In this document: positions 36,597-44,948 of the stretch, in pieces
How positions within the stretch are numbered: the stretch's first letter is position 1
Layout: the number at the start of each line of letters is the position of its first letter
Origin: Tepidanaerobacteraceae bacterium
GTDB lineage: Bacteria > Bacillota > Thermosediminibacteria > Thermosediminibacterales > Tepidanaerobacteraceae
Direction of reading: 5' to 3'
Assembly: GCA_024655905.1 (NCBI GenBank)
Contig: JANLFP010000002.1
Location: 73,829-137,828 of the forward strand
Length of the DNA stretch: 64,000 nucleotides
The notes under the pieces: model-generated
Told to the model about the DNA's origin: nothing
What the model saw: only the letters and a program-made list of their open reading frames with translations
Database searches by the model: none
Program-made: the position numbers and the translations under genes

Positions 36597-37730
36597 ATGG
36601 GATTAAAAGAGGATGTAAAAAAATTCGCGAAGGGAATAGGCCTGGACGCCGTTGGTTTTGCGTCGGTGGAGCCGTTTTTACAGGAAAAGGAAATCCTTCT
36701 GGAGAAAAAAGCGAGGGGGTTGCTTTCATCCTTAGAAGAACAGGATGTTGAGTTCAGATGCCATCCCGAAAGGCTCTTTCCTGGAGCCAGAACCATAATA
36801 TGCTTTGCCATTGGGTATCTTATAAACCCTTACAAATGTGAGGAAACCGTGCTGGCAAATGAAGGTGATGGATCCGGTTTGAAGCAGTTTCACGGCAAGA
36901 TATCCCGTTATGCCATGGTGAAAGATTACCATTGCGTTATGATGGTCAAACTCAAAGCCATCGTAAAATTCATTTCCGAAAAAAAACATGGGCGATTTAA
37001 AATCTTCGTGGATACCGGAAGTCTTATGGATAAAGCTGCAGCCAGACGGTCCGGCATAGGCTGGATTGGAGAAAACACCTGCCTTTTTACGCCGGAGCTG
37101 GGTTCATGGGTTTTCCTGGGAGAAATATTGACCGATATCGAATTCGAACCCGATAAACCGGCTCCGGATCTTTGCGACCACTGCGGAAAGTGCGTGCAGG
37201 CATGTCCCACCGGTGCATTGACTGCGCCGTACCAAATGAATCCTCACCGCTGCCTTTCATATATAACCCAGAAGCGTGGACCGATTCTGGAGGAATTCAG
37301 AAAACTTCTTGGCAGCAGAATATTCGGCTGCGATACCTGCCAGGAGGCATGCCCCAAGAACAAAAGCGTCAGGATCCCCCATCACCCGGAGTTTGTGCCG
37401 GATTTTCCGCTTATAACCGATTTGACGGAGCTGGCAATCATTGATAAAACTGGGTTCGAAAGGATTTTCAAGCCCACCGCCGCAGGCTGGCGGGGGAGAA
37501 ATGTGCTGCGCAGGAACGCCATTTGCGCTCTGGGGAATGTATGGACAAATTATGAACGCGGAAACAGCCCAAAAAATATCAATGCATATCTCGCTGGAAA
37601 AAAGGCAGATGATTTCAGAAGAATATGCGAAAAAGATGTGTTAGCGCTGCTGGATAAGCTTGCCGCAGACCCGTCCGAAATAATAAGAGAACAGGCCGGA
37701 TGGACAATGCAAGAGATTTTTCCAGCATAA
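36597..37730 (+). CDS. queG: Epoxyqueuosine reductase
   Basis: A 377-residue cobalamin and iron-sulfur enzyme that reduces epoxyqueuosine to queuosine in tRNA, the final step of queuosine synthesis. The N-terminal cobalamin-binding region has the family motif RYAMVKDYHCVM near 101-112. Two [4Fe-4S] sites follow: CDHCGKCVQACPTGAL near 192-207 and CDTCQEACPKN near 243-253. A HEAT-like tail completes it. It follows the hydrolase by 20 bp and is likely cotranscribed. Confidence 0.94.
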   Translation: MGLKEDVKKFAKGIGLDAVGFASVEPFLQEKEILLEKKARGLLSSLEEQDVEFRCHPERLFPGARTIICFAIGYLINPYKCEETVLANEGDGSGLKQFHGKISRYAMVKDYHCVMMVKLKAIVKFISEKKHGRFKIFVDTGSLMDKAAARRSGIGWIGENTCLFTPELGSWVFLGEILTDIEFEPDKPAPDLCDHCGKCVQACPTGALTAPYQMNPHRCLSYITQKRGPILEEFRKLLGSRIFGCDTCQEACPKNKSVRIPHHPEFVPDFPLITDLTELAIIDKTGFERIFKPTAAGWRGRNVLRRNAICALGNVWTNYERGNSPKNINAYLAGKKADDFRRICEKDVLALLDKLAADPSEIIREQAGWTMQEIFPA

Positions 37731-37756
37731 TAAATGATTTCTAGAATTGTTCTATT

Positions 37757-37820
37757 ATACCCCTGAAATGTACAGGATGAGTGGTAAAATCATCTTAAAA
37801 GAAAACATTTCAGGGGGTAT
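37757..37820 (+). promoter_or_regulatory. Inverted repeat that buries the HIRAN gene ribosome site
   Basis: ATACCCCTGAAATGT at 37757-37771 is complementary to ACATTTCAGGGGGTAT at 37805-37820 with a single bulged base, spanning a 33-nt loop. The right arm contains the AGGGGG ribosome site of the next gene. Folding in mRNA would hide the site; as DNA it could be a dimeric-protein operator. Confidence 0.65.
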
Positions 37821-37824
37821 TTTT

Positions 37825-38685
37825 ATGGAGAATGGGACTTTTACTTTTAACATCTGGCTGGGGGTTTCCGACATCGCGGAAAAGAAAGGGGAGCTCTTTA
37901 GAATAAAAATGGGATTATCCGCGAAAGATTCATTTTCGGTTAAGGACTTGAGCATGGATGTTTTTAATGAGATTTTCACGTTCAAACACTTCAACGATGT
38001 ACTGAAAATGAATATTGAAAGTCCTGTGAAGTATGCATATTTTGCGGATATTTCCGGGTTTGCAGTGGTGGATGCACCGGCGCATCTTCATAATGAACTG
38101 AAAAATGAAGAGGTGTTGATAAAACTTGCGGAATCAGTATGTTTCTTTAAAAATGGTGCGTTGGGGCCGGGTCTTGCAATGCTGCGGCTTATTGATGCAA
38201 ATCTATCGGAGAGCATGTTTTTGGAAAAAATGCTTCCGTCTATCCTGAGAACCAATATAGCAGCCGAATACTTCTACGGGAATTCCATAAAAGTGACAGA
38301 CGATGGGTTTAATTTTGGTTTTTTTAAGATTCCGGAGATTGATCCAAAGCTCATATATACCGAACCCGGAATTTCTTTCTACATTCATCCAACAGGTCTT
38401 TGCCATGAACGGCGGTATAATTCTATCGATTTTTTAAAGCACGGCGAGAAGGTCGTGTTCGAGCGCGAGCAGAATAATATTCACGACCCAAATGCGGTGC
38501 ACATTTATACCGAGAAGGGAATTGATTTGGGATACATTCCGAGATGCATCGCTTCCATAATGAATTTCAACATGAGAAGGGGAGCGCGTTACGAAACCTT
38601 GATTTCTCTGGTGCTGCCGGAAACCTTCCACCCGGACCAGCGAATAGTGATTAAAGCAAAGATGCTTCATGATGAGGCTGCCTGA
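37825..38685 (+). CDS. HIRAN-domain protein
   Basis: A 286-residue cytoplasmic protein. The N-terminal 180 residues (from NGTFTFNIWLGVSDI) are not recognised. The C-terminal 100 residues form a HIRAN domain, with HERRYNSIDFLKHGEKVVFE and the family hallmark H-D-P-N-A-V followed by LGYIPR. HIRAN domains bind single-stranded DNA ends in fork-remodelling proteins such as HLTF, and stand alone or fused in bacteria. It lies about 6 kb from the restriction locus. A DNA-damage or fork role is likely but not shown. Its start is preceded by a striking inverted repeat. Confidence 0.8.
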   Translation: MENGTFTFNIWLGVSDIAEKKGELFRIKMGLSAKDSFSVKDLSMDVFNEIFTFKHFNDVLKMNIESPVKYAYFADISGFAVVDAPAHLHNELKNEEVLIKLAESVCFFKNGALGPGLAMLRLIDANLSESMFLEKMLPSILRTNIAAEYFYGNSIKVTDDGFNFGFFKIPEIDPKLIYTEPGISFYIHPTGLCHERRYNSIDFLKHGEKVVFEREQNNIHDPNAVHIYTEKGIDLGYIPRCIASIMNFNMRRGARYETLISLVLPETFHPDQRIVIKAKMLHDEAA

Positions 38686-38702
38686 TAGATGGTCATTACC
38701 AA

Positions 38703-38999
38703 TCAGCCATATCTGTACAGCACACCGTATCCTCCTGCAGGGAAGCGCCAATCTATGTTGCCGTGGGGGCATCCGTAAGGGCATGCCCCGCACTCCACGC
38801 AGCGGGAATAGGTTATCTGTATTTTCATGGCATCATCGTCCCAGTAGAAGACTCCGGTAGGACAATAATAAGTACACGGCCTTTTTTCACATTGTTCACT
38901 GCAAAGGCGGAGGTTTCTTATGAAAATATGTGACATTCCGTCGGCTTTTATTTTCACAAGATCAAGAGGGATATCCTCAATTTTTATGAAATTATCCAT
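38703..38999 (-). CDS. fixX: FixX-type ferredoxin
   Basis: A 98-residue ferredoxin-like protein with one obvious [4Fe-4S] motif, CVECGACPYGCPHGNIDW, and a further Cys cluster CSEQCEKRPCTYYCPTGVF near 33-51. FixX works with FixC as an electron-transfer flavoprotein:quinone oxidoreductase. FixC's stop lies directly against the ATG (TGAATG), so the two are coupled. FixA and FixB, the usual ETF partners, are not in the window. Confidence 0.93.
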   Translation of the reverse strand: MDNFIKIEDIPLDLVKIKADGMSHIFIRNLRLCSEQCEKRPCTYYCPTGVFYWDDDAMKIQITYSRCVECGACPYGCPHGNIDWRFPAGGYGVLYRYG

Positions 39000-40307
39000 T
39001 CAAAATACTCCCCAATGAAAAAATCCTTGATATACGTCGGCAAGTGTTTTAGGAAGAGGCTGCAGATTTGCGATTTTGCCGATGATTTTTTCAAATTTTT
39101 GATTGAATGGAAGCATATCTACTGTGAAGTATTCATAAGCCATGTCGTTGGCGGCTTTGGTCAAAAGAAAATCCGCATCTGGATACCGCCTGTAATAATC
39201 TTTTGTACCTCTGTGCGCCTTTATATCGTGCATGAAAAAGCTGCTACTGACTTTCTTATCATAAGCGGCGAGAGGCTCGGAAAAGTTATGAGCCGCTTTA
39301 GCCTGAGCTGCGGTTTCACCGGCAAATTTTCCCGCCAGCATCGCCAGATCTGTCCCCCTGCGGCCTACAATCATTACCGCCGCATCGCCGGTCACCATCA
39401 ATCCGGGGGCGGATAAACGGGGGATCTGCTTGTAGCCGCCCTTGGGAATGGTATGAGCCTGAAATTCAATGGTTTTTGCACCTTCAATGAGTCTTTTGAT
39501 AATCGGGTGGCTTTTTAATCTTTGCATCAGCATAAATGGGTTTAACCCTTTTTCAATTATCTGATTTAAGTAGGCTCCAACCATGATGGAAATACTGTCT
39601 TTGTTAGTAAAGACGGCACCTTTGCCGATGGCACCGGAGGAGGGATATCCTACCATGCCGAGGATGGCCCCTTCACCCTTTTCCAGGTTGAACCTCTCTT
39701 CAATCTTGTCGGAAGGCAGCTCCAGGATTTCCTTGACATAAAGGGTCAAACTATCCGGAGTTATTTTTTTTCGAAGTCCGGCAATTTCTGCTAGATTACC
39801 GGTTACTCCTTCGGCGAGTATGACTATATCGGAATATATCCTGTCTCCGCTTCCCAGCAGCACCCCGACGACTTTACGATTTCGAGCGCCGTATTCTTCA
39901 TAAATGAGGTCTTTTACAAGGGCATTGGTAACGAGGTGCGCACCGGCTTTTTGGGCCCTGTCCGCCAGCCATCTATCGAATTTGGATCTGAGCGCGGTGA
40001 ACTTGTTATACGGAGGTTTCGCGAATCTAAGGCCCGTGAATCCTATCTTTACTGCGGAGTCGTTATCCAGAAGCCATAATTCTTCACTTGTTATGGGGCG
40101 CTCCAGAGGAGCTTCTTCCCAGAAAGCGGGGACAATAATTTCCGTCGGCTGACGGTATATGGTGCCGCCAAAGACATTCTTTGCCCCAGGATATTCTCCA
40201 CGTTCCAGAAGCAAAACGGACATATTGTTTTCGGCCATAGTTAGGGCAGCGGAGCTTCCGGCGGGTCCTGCTCCCACTACTACGGCGTCATACCTGTCAT
40301 TGCCCAT
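39000..40307 (-). CDS. fixC: FixC-type FAD-dependent oxidoreductase
   Basis: A 435-residue flavoprotein of the geranylgeranyl reductase/ETF-QO family. The FAD dinucleotide fold is DAVVVGAGPAGSSAALTMAE at the N-terminus. The second FAD block is LSAPGLMVTGDAAVM near 310. ATG 40307 has GAGGTGA upstream. In other bacteria FixABCX bifurcates electrons between NADH, quinone and ferredoxin; here only CX is present, so partner ETF genes must lie elsewhere or it serves another donor. It lies downstream of two coat-protein genes on the same strand. Confidence 0.93.
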   Translation of the reverse strand: MGNDRYDAVVVGAGPAGSSAALTMAENNMSVLLLERGEYPGAKNVFGGTIYRQPTEIIVPAFWEEAPLERPITSEELWLLDNDSAVKIGFTGLRFAKPPYNKFTALRSKFDRWLADRAQKAGAHLVTNALVKDLIYEEYGARNRKVVGVLLGSGDRIYSDIVILAEGVTGNLAEIAGLRKKITPDSLTLYVKEILELPSDKIEERFNLEKGEGAILGMVGYPSSGAIGKGAVFTNKDSISIMVGAYLNQIIEKGLNPFMLMQRLKSHPIIKRLIEGAKTIEFQAHTIPKGGYKQIPRLSAPGLMVTGDAAVMIVGRRGTDLAMLAGKFAGETAAQAKAAHNFSEPLAAYDKKVSSSFFMHDIKAHRGTKDYYRRYPDADFLLTKAANDMAYEYFTVDMLPFNQKFEKIIGKIANLQPLPKTLADVYQGFFHWGVF

Positions 40308-40359
40308 GGTTTCACCTCTGAAGGCGGGAGAACAATCTCCCGCCGCATTGTCGAAACAC

Positions 40360-40584
40360 TTATTGAGGATTGTACCATCCACGCTGATTCATAGCGTCGA
40401 AAATCATCTTGGCATGCTGCTGTTCTTCATCCTGAATCTGGCGCAGGGCGTTTCTGACGGATTCGTTGGCGGACTCCATTATGGCTGTTTCATAAGCGCC
40501 CGAAACATACTTTTCAGTCATAAGCATGTCATTCAGTATGTCCCTATCTGCGGTAGTCCCCGCAGTTTTCTGCTGTAATGCCAT
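40360..40584 (-). CDS. CotF-like spore coat protein
   Basis: A 74-residue, mostly helical, Gln/Glu/Met-rich protein of the ferritin-like CotF family (DILNDMLMTEKYVSGAYETA, then EEQQHAKMIF). The H/E pattern resembles a half ferritin-like bundle. The C-terminal RGWYNPQ is typical of these coat proteins. It follows a related small gene and precedes fixC. It suggests the organism makes endospores; expression would be late and mother-cell specific. Confidence 0.85.
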   Translation of the reverse strand: MALQQKTAGTTADRDILNDMLMTEKYVSGAYETAIMESANESVRNALRQIQDEEQQHAKMIFDAMNQRGWYNPQ

Positions 40585-40633
40585 GTTACCCCTCCTAAAG
40601 ATTGGTCTATATATTGAGTTTGCATAGACTGAA

Positions 40634-40846
40634 TTAGAGTTGCTGGACCGTCTGAACTCCTCCCTGCTGGAGAAGTTTTGTCAGCGTATCCGCATGCTGC
40701 TGTTCGCGATTGGCGAGATTTCTGAGCATAGAAGCAATTTCGGCGTCCTGTACCTGGTTGGCATAATTGTTGTACTTCATTATGCAAATCTTTTCATGGC
40801 TTATTGCGTCCTGCAACTGTAATTTTTCTTTTTGGGTTAGCTGCAA
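40634..40846 (-). CDS. CotF-like spore coat protein, paralogue
   Basis: About 70 residues: starts QLTQKEKLQLQDAISHEKI and contains REQQHADTL, matching small CotF-type proteins. I prefer TTG 40846, which has GGAGG at the usual 8-nt spacing and matches the family N-terminus. ATG 40852 and TTG 40861 overlap that site. It is a diverged relative of the next coat gene, and the two presumably form a pair in the spore coat. Confidence 0.8.
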   Translation of the reverse strand: MQLTQKEKLQLQDAISHEKICIMKYNNYANQVQDAEIASMLRNLANREQQHADTLTKLLQQGGVQTVQQL

Positions 40847-41046
40847 TGACATCACCTCCAAAAATTATTTTTTTCCGTTCTTATTGTTTCCTTCTAAATC
40901 ATTGCTATACAGGTGGAATATATTAACAAAAATGCGAGCTTCATATTTGGGCTTAAAAAAATTTGTCATGCAAATAATAATGATGTAATGGCGTTGATGC
41001 CGATTAGATTGGTTTTATATGATAGACTAAAAGGAGGAGACGTGAA

Positions 41047-41268
41047 ATGAAAATAGGGAAAAATGTGGGTAGGCTTGACAGTTACTTGAGATTGATGATG
41101 GGATTTTCAATGCTGGGCTACGGAATAACTAAAAAATCCGACTTGATGATTCTGCTTGGTGCGGGGAAGATAGCCGAGGGCATTACAAGATTTTGCCCCA
41201 TGATGTATGCATTTGGGATTACCACTGTCAACAATAGGATCGAGCATATGGAAAAAACCCGCGCTTGA
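41047..41268 (+). CDS. DUF2892-type small membrane protein
   Basis: A 73-residue protein with two short membrane helices, starting KIGKNVGRLDSYLRLMMGF and containing KIAEGITRFCPMMYAF. This fits the transmembrane half of YgaP-like DUF2892 proteins, often found with rhodanese or sulfur genes. A cysteine desulfurase lies nearby, but the sulfur link is only suggestive. AGGAGGAG precedes ATG 41047. Confidence 0.82.
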   Translation: MKIGKNVGRLDSYLRLMMGFSMLGYGITKKSDLMILLGAGKIAEGITRFCPMMYAFGITTVNNRIEHMEKTRA

Positions 41269-41408
41269 AGCTCCGGCAGAAAGGATGAAGCGTTTCTGCT
41301 GGATGATAAAAATTTTAAAGATGAAAAGAGTATTCAGGCTAAAAAGACTATGATATAATTAATACAAAACCGTAATGCGCTAGGGAAAGTCAAACCGGGG
41401 GAAGAAAA

Positions 41409-41756
41409 ATGAGATTAAAATATAAAATATGGCTGGAGGCAGACGGAAAACAGGTATTTGGAGATGGAGTATACCGTCTACTGGTACTTATAGAAAGACA
41501 TGGTTCTATAAATCAGGCAGCCCAGGCGGAGAAAATGTCCTACCGGCAGGCCTGGGGCAAGATAAAACAGATAGAAGACCGGCTCAACATAAAGCTGCTG
41601 GAGCGGCGCAAAGGGGGGGAATCCGGAGGAGGAGCAAACCTTACCCCTCAGGGCAGGATTCTAGTGGAAGCATACGGAAAATTACTGAAAGATATGGATA
41701 TGCTGCTGGAGCCGGTATCAAAAAAGCTTGAAAAATTTTTACATACAGGTGATTAA
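41409..41756 (+). CDS. ModE-like winged-helix regulator
   Basis: A 115-residue protein matching the N-terminal DNA-binding half of ModE (LysR-type winged helix): the block SINQAAQAEKMSYRQAWGKI near 34-53 and ERRKGGESGGGANLTPQGR near 63-81 are typical. The C-terminal molybdate-binding MOP domains are absent, so it either senses through a partner or acts as a simple repressor. It ends two bases before the cysteine desulfurase gene, implying cotranscription; regulators of this short type often sit in molybdoenzyme clusters. Confidence 0.88.
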   Translation: MRLKYKIWLEADGKQVFGDGVYRLLVLIERHGSINQAAQAEKMSYRQAWGKIKQIEDRLNIKLLERRKGGESGGGANLTPQGRILVEAYGKLLKDMDMLLEPVSKKLEKFLHTGD

Positions 41757-41758
41757 AA

Positions 41759-42988
41759 ATGCAGGAGGTATATTTGGACAACAGTGCCACCACCCGGGTA
41801 TCGGATCGGGCGGCTAGGACCGTATATGAAGTGATGACAGAACAATATGGAAATCCATCTTCCCTTCACGGCAAGGGAATTGAGGCGGGAAAACTGATGC
41901 GAAAGGCAAGGGAAACCATCGCACAGGCCCTTAGAGTAAAACCGGCGGAGGTGTATTTTACATCCGGAGGCACTGAATCCAACAACCTTGCCATAAAGGG
42001 AGCGGCATACAGTATGCAGAAGATGGGGAAACATCTCATCACCACCACAATAGAACACCCGTCGGTGCTGGATACATTCAAGCAACTGGAGAAAGAGGGG
42101 TTTATTGCAACATACCTTGGAGTAAATAAAGAAGGATTTATTGATGTAGAAGAATTGCAGAAGGCATTGAGGCCGGATACCATTCTCGTGAGTATAATGT
42201 ATGTGAACAATGAAGTGGGTTCCATACAGCCGGTAGAAGAAGCCGCAGCTCATATTAATCGTAATAGAAAGACACTTTTTCACGTGGATGCGGTGCAGGC
42301 TTTTGGGAAAATACCGCTGGTGCCGGGGCTTAAGGGAATTGATATGCTTTCCATAAGCGGACATAAAATATACGGCCCAAAAGGAATCGGGGCTTTATTC
42401 GTGAGAGAAAATGTGAGATTGTATCCTCTGCTCAACGGCGGAGGGCAGGAAAAGGGAATAAGGTCCGGCACAGAAAATTTGCCGGGCATTGCGGGCTTTG
42501 GTGTTGCCGTGGAAGATGCCATGAACAACCTTTTTGAATGGCAAAAGGCCATGGAGGAATTAAAAAAGAGGCTTTGCAACAGAATCTTGCAGGAGATACC
42601 CGATACAGTCCTGAACGGACCGCGCGAAGATTATTCCCGCACGTTGGGAAAAACTTCCATCAAGTCTGATAGGGAAGGCTCCGGTGTATCTCTTAATGTA
42701 AATGCCGCAGCTCCGCATATTCTGAATATCTCGTTTCTGGGGGTCAAAGGCGAAATTCTTCTGCATGCCCTTGAGGCCCACGGCATATATGTTTCAACAG
42801 GTTCCGCATGTTCTTCCCATAAATCGGGCAAAAGCCACGTGCTGTCCGCTATGGAAAAGAACACCGAAGAAATCGATGGAGCCATACGCTTCAGTCTTTC
42901 ACCTTTTTTATCGATTGACGACATAGACTATACGGTGGAAATTCTAAAAAAAGAAGTGGCGGAAATAAGAAAATATGTTCGAAGATAA
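41759..42988 (+). CDS. Cysteine desulfurase, NifS/IscS family
   Basis: A 409-residue PLP enzyme that takes sulfur from cysteine for cluster or thio-cofactor assembly. The start YLDNSATTRVSDRAA and the PLP-Lys block SISGHKIYGPKGIGAL near 199-214 are diagnostic; the active Cys loop is STGSACSSHKSGKSH near 347-361. It is translated right after the ModE-like regulator. thiI, whose protein needs persulfide sulfur, follows after a 190-bp gap, so NifS may supply ThiI for thiolation of tRNA. Confidence 0.95.
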   Translation: MQEVYLDNSATTRVSDRAARTVYEVMTEQYGNPSSLHGKGIEAGKLMRKARETIAQALRVKPAEVYFTSGGTESNNLAIKGAAYSMQKMGKHLITTTIEHPSVLDTFKQLEKEGFIATYLGVNKEGFIDVEELQKALRPDTILVSIMYVNNEVGSIQPVEEAAAHINRNRKTLFHVDAVQAFGKIPLVPGLKGIDMLSISGHKIYGPKGIGALFVRENVRLYPLLNGGGQEKGIRSGTENLPGIAGFGVAVEDAMNNLFEWQKAMEELKKRLCNRILQEIPDTVLNGPREDYSRTLGKTSIKSDREGSGVSLNVNAAAPHILNISFLGVKGEILLHALEAHGIYVSTGSACSSHKSGKSHVLSAMEKNTEEIDGAIRFSLSPFLSIDDIDYTVEILKKEVAEIRKYVRR

Positions 42989-43028
42989 AAGGCTGTCACG
43001 AACCACCATTAACTTATTTTTACACCAC

Positions 43029-43082
43029 AATAAAGTTTGGATTTGGCATAGAAACTAAATCCTCTGTCGGAGGAACTTTATT
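43029..43082 (+). promoter_or_regulatory. Structured leader candidate upstream of thiI
   Basis: Outer arms AATAAAGTT and AACTTTATT (9 bp) enclose GGATTT/AAATCC and, overlapping by two bases, CCTC/GAGG. The two inner hairpins cannot both form fully, as expected for an RNA switch. It matches no riboswitch I recognise, and no terminator hairpin follows before repeat copy B. Confidence 0.4.
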
Positions 43083-43110
43083 ACCTTAGAATAAAAAGTC
43101 TATGGAGGTA

Positions 43111-43179
43111 TAGCTTGAAAAATAAATTTTTATTGCTATTTGTGCCGCCAGCGGCAGCGGCGGAATGGAGGTTAAGATG
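43111..43179 (+). repeat. Dispersed ribosome-site repeat, copy B (supplies thiI start)
   Basis: TAGCTTGAAAAATAAATTTT, CTATTTGTG, hairpin CCGCC-N9-GGCGG, then GGAGGTTAAGATG. The GGAGG and the final ATG of the element are the ribosome site and start codon of thiI. Confidence 0.92.
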
Positions 43180-44334
43180 TCAAACCTTTATCTGGTAAGT
43201 TTCGGAGAAATTGCGCTCAAGGGCGAGAACAGGCCGTTTTTTGAAAGGATATTGATTCAGAGAATAAAACAGGCGCTCAGTAATTTTGAAAATGTTTCAA
43301 TCCGTAAGACTCATGGGAGAATTTACTGTTTTGCTGACGGCCCAAAAGAAGAAGTCATAGGCCGTTTAAAAAAGGTTTTTGGAATTGTGTCAATAAGTCC
43401 CGCATACCCTTGTGAACTTGATATGGATTCCATAAAAGCTGCGGCTCTTTCGGCTATAAAAGAAATGGACTATAATGGAAAGACATTTAAGGTGGAAACG
43501 CGGCGTCCAAATAAATCTTTTCCGCTGAAGTCTCCAGATGTGAGCCGGGAGGTGGGGGCCCACATTTTGAAGAATTTAAAGGGAATAAAGGTAGACGTTC
43601 ACCATCCGGATATTGAAGTGAATGTTGAAATAAGAGAAAAAGGATTCGTATACTATGAAAGGATGCCGGGTCCCGGAGGATTGCCGCTGGGATGCAACGG
43701 AAAGGCTGTGCTGCTTTTATCGGGAGGGATAGACAGCCCTGTAGCGGGTTATATGATAATGAAACGCGGCGTGGAGATAGAACCTGTTTATTTTCACAGC
43801 TTTCCATTCACCAGCGACAGGGCCAAGGAAAAAGTCATAGATTTATGCAGGGTGCTGGCCGCTTATTCAGGCGGGATGAGGCTCCATGTGGTGAACTTCA
43901 CGGATGTTTTGAAACAATTGGGAACAAAGGGAACCGATGAATTGTTGACCATTCTTATGCGAAGGATGATGGTGAGGATTTCCCAGGAAATAGCAGCCAG
44001 AGTCGGTGCAAAAGCCCTGGTTACCGGAGAGAGCATAGGCCAGGTTGCCAGCCAAACAATGGAAGCTTTAAATGCAACCAATGAAGTGGCAAAAATACCC
44101 ATCTTCCGGCCTGTTATAGGCTTTGACAAGGTGGAGATTATGGACATGGCAAAGAAAATAGGCACCTATGACATTTCAATAGAACCCTATGCCGACTGCT
44201 GCACCGTCTTTGTCCCCGAGCATCCCTTGACCCGTCCTGAAATTGATGCGGTACACGAGGCGGAGGAAAAGTTTGATATAGAAGAGTTGACTAAGACTGG
44301 CCTCGAGGATGTAGAAGTAATCGAAGTTGTATGA
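43177..44334 (+). CDS. thiI: tRNA 4-thiouridine synthetase
   Basis: A 385-residue enzyme that adenylates and thiolates U8 of tRNA and can provide sulfur for thiamine. Order: N-terminal ferredoxin-like region, THUMP RNA-binding domain (about 60-165), then a PP-loop ATPase with LLLSGGIDSPVAGYMIMKRG near 178-197. The late block YADCCTVFVPEHP carries the Cys pair region. No C-terminal rhodanese domain is present, as in most Firmicutes, so it depends on a NifS-type partner. ATG 43177 is provided by a dispersed repeat. Confidence 0.96.
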   Translation: MSNLYLVSFGEIALKGENRPFFERILIQRIKQALSNFENVSIRKTHGRIYCFADGPKEEVIGRLKKVFGIVSISPAYPCELDMDSIKAAALSAIKEMDYNGKTFKVETRRPNKSFPLKSPDVSREVGAHILKNLKGIKVDVHHPDIEVNVEIREKGFVYYERMPGPGGLPLGCNGKAVLLLSGGIDSPVAGYMIMKRGVEIEPVYFHSFPFTSDRAKEKVIDLCRVLAAYSGGMRLHVVNFTDVLKQLGTKGTDELLTILMRRMMVRISQEIAARVGAKALVTGESIGQVASQTMEALNATNEVAKIPIFRPVIGFDKVEIMDMAKKIGTYDISIEPYADCCTVFVPEHPLTRPEIDAVHEAEEKFDIEELTKTGLEDVEVIEVV

Positions 44335-44413
44335 TTAAAACATATAAAAATAATGAGTCGCATATTGCATACATTACATAAACCATGATATAATGTATAT
44401 ATGGGTGATCGTC

Positions 44414-44658
44414 ATGAAAAGCATGGTATCGAGTAGAATGATTCGAAAGCAGGTATATATAAATAAATATCAGAACGAAATAAAAAAATTTCCGAAGCAC
44501 AAATAATAAGGATGGCGGTAGATCAATATATTAAAGAAAATGAATTGGATATTAGTAATCAACTATATGGTTTAATCGGTTTGTGCAAGAAATCAAAGAG
44601 TCATTCCGATGTGGCGCTTAGATGCATCTTCATTTATTTTCATGAGAGATTAGCTTGA
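44414..44658 (+). pseudogene. Ribbon-helix-helix (CopG-like) antitoxin, frameshifted in an A7 run
   Basis: The frame opens SMVSSRMIRKQVYINKYQNE, typical of small RHH antitoxins, and stops at 44504-44506. At the AAAAAAA run (44482-44488) a single extra A would join it to ISEAQIIRMAVDQYIKENEL in the next frame, restoring an RHH domain of about 55 residues. The continuation to 44658 runs into dispersed repeat copy C, so the C-terminus may also be altered. No toxin gene follows. Confidence 0.72.
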
Positions 44659-44717
44659 AAAATAACTTTTCATTACTATTTGTGCCGCCAGCGGTAGCGG
44701 CGGAATGGAGATTTAAA
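44651..44717 (+). repeat. Dispersed ribosome-site repeat, copy C (no gene after it)
   Basis: TAGCTTGAAAAATAACTTTT, CATTACTATTTGTG, hairpin CCGCC-N9-GGCGG, then GGAGATTTAAATA. The terminal site has lost the GGTTAAAATG ending and no reading frame follows. The element overlaps the end of the broken antitoxin frame. Confidence 0.9.
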
Positions 44718-44750
44718 TATAAAAAAGGTTTTGGGTTTGATAAGCATTTT

Positions 44751-44772
44751 CGAGATAGAGGCTTCTATCTCG
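44751..44772. other. Perfect 9-bp hairpin in a gene-free stretch
   Basis: CGAGATAGA-GGCT-TCTATCTCG. It lies in the 44718-45126 gap, which has no gene. Another short palindrome, TTCTAA-AAA-TTAGAA, is at 44899-44913. Function unknown; no T tract follows. Confidence 0.6.
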
Positions 44773-44926
44773 TTCCGAAAGGGGTATGAATACCATAGGG
44801 CTTTATGGGAAATGCAACTAAATATCATATCGCGTATGAAAGCTGGAAATTCCTAAACACTGTTTCTTATATATATTTCTAATATATATAATAACAAATT
44901 CTAAAAATTAGAAATCCTTTTCCCAC

Positions 44927-44948
44927 AGCGGCAGCAGCCGCTTTTTTT
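44927..44948 (+). terminator. Intrinsic terminator
   Basis: AGCGGC-AGCA-GCCGCT followed by T6, about 180 nt before the oxidoreductase operon; it ends any transcript through the antitoxin/repeat region or acts in that operon's leader. Confidence 0.85.

Noticed and set aside
43029-43082. TPP riboswitch upstream of thiI
   Set aside because: Neither the CTGAGA nor the ACCTGAT-type TPP core is present.
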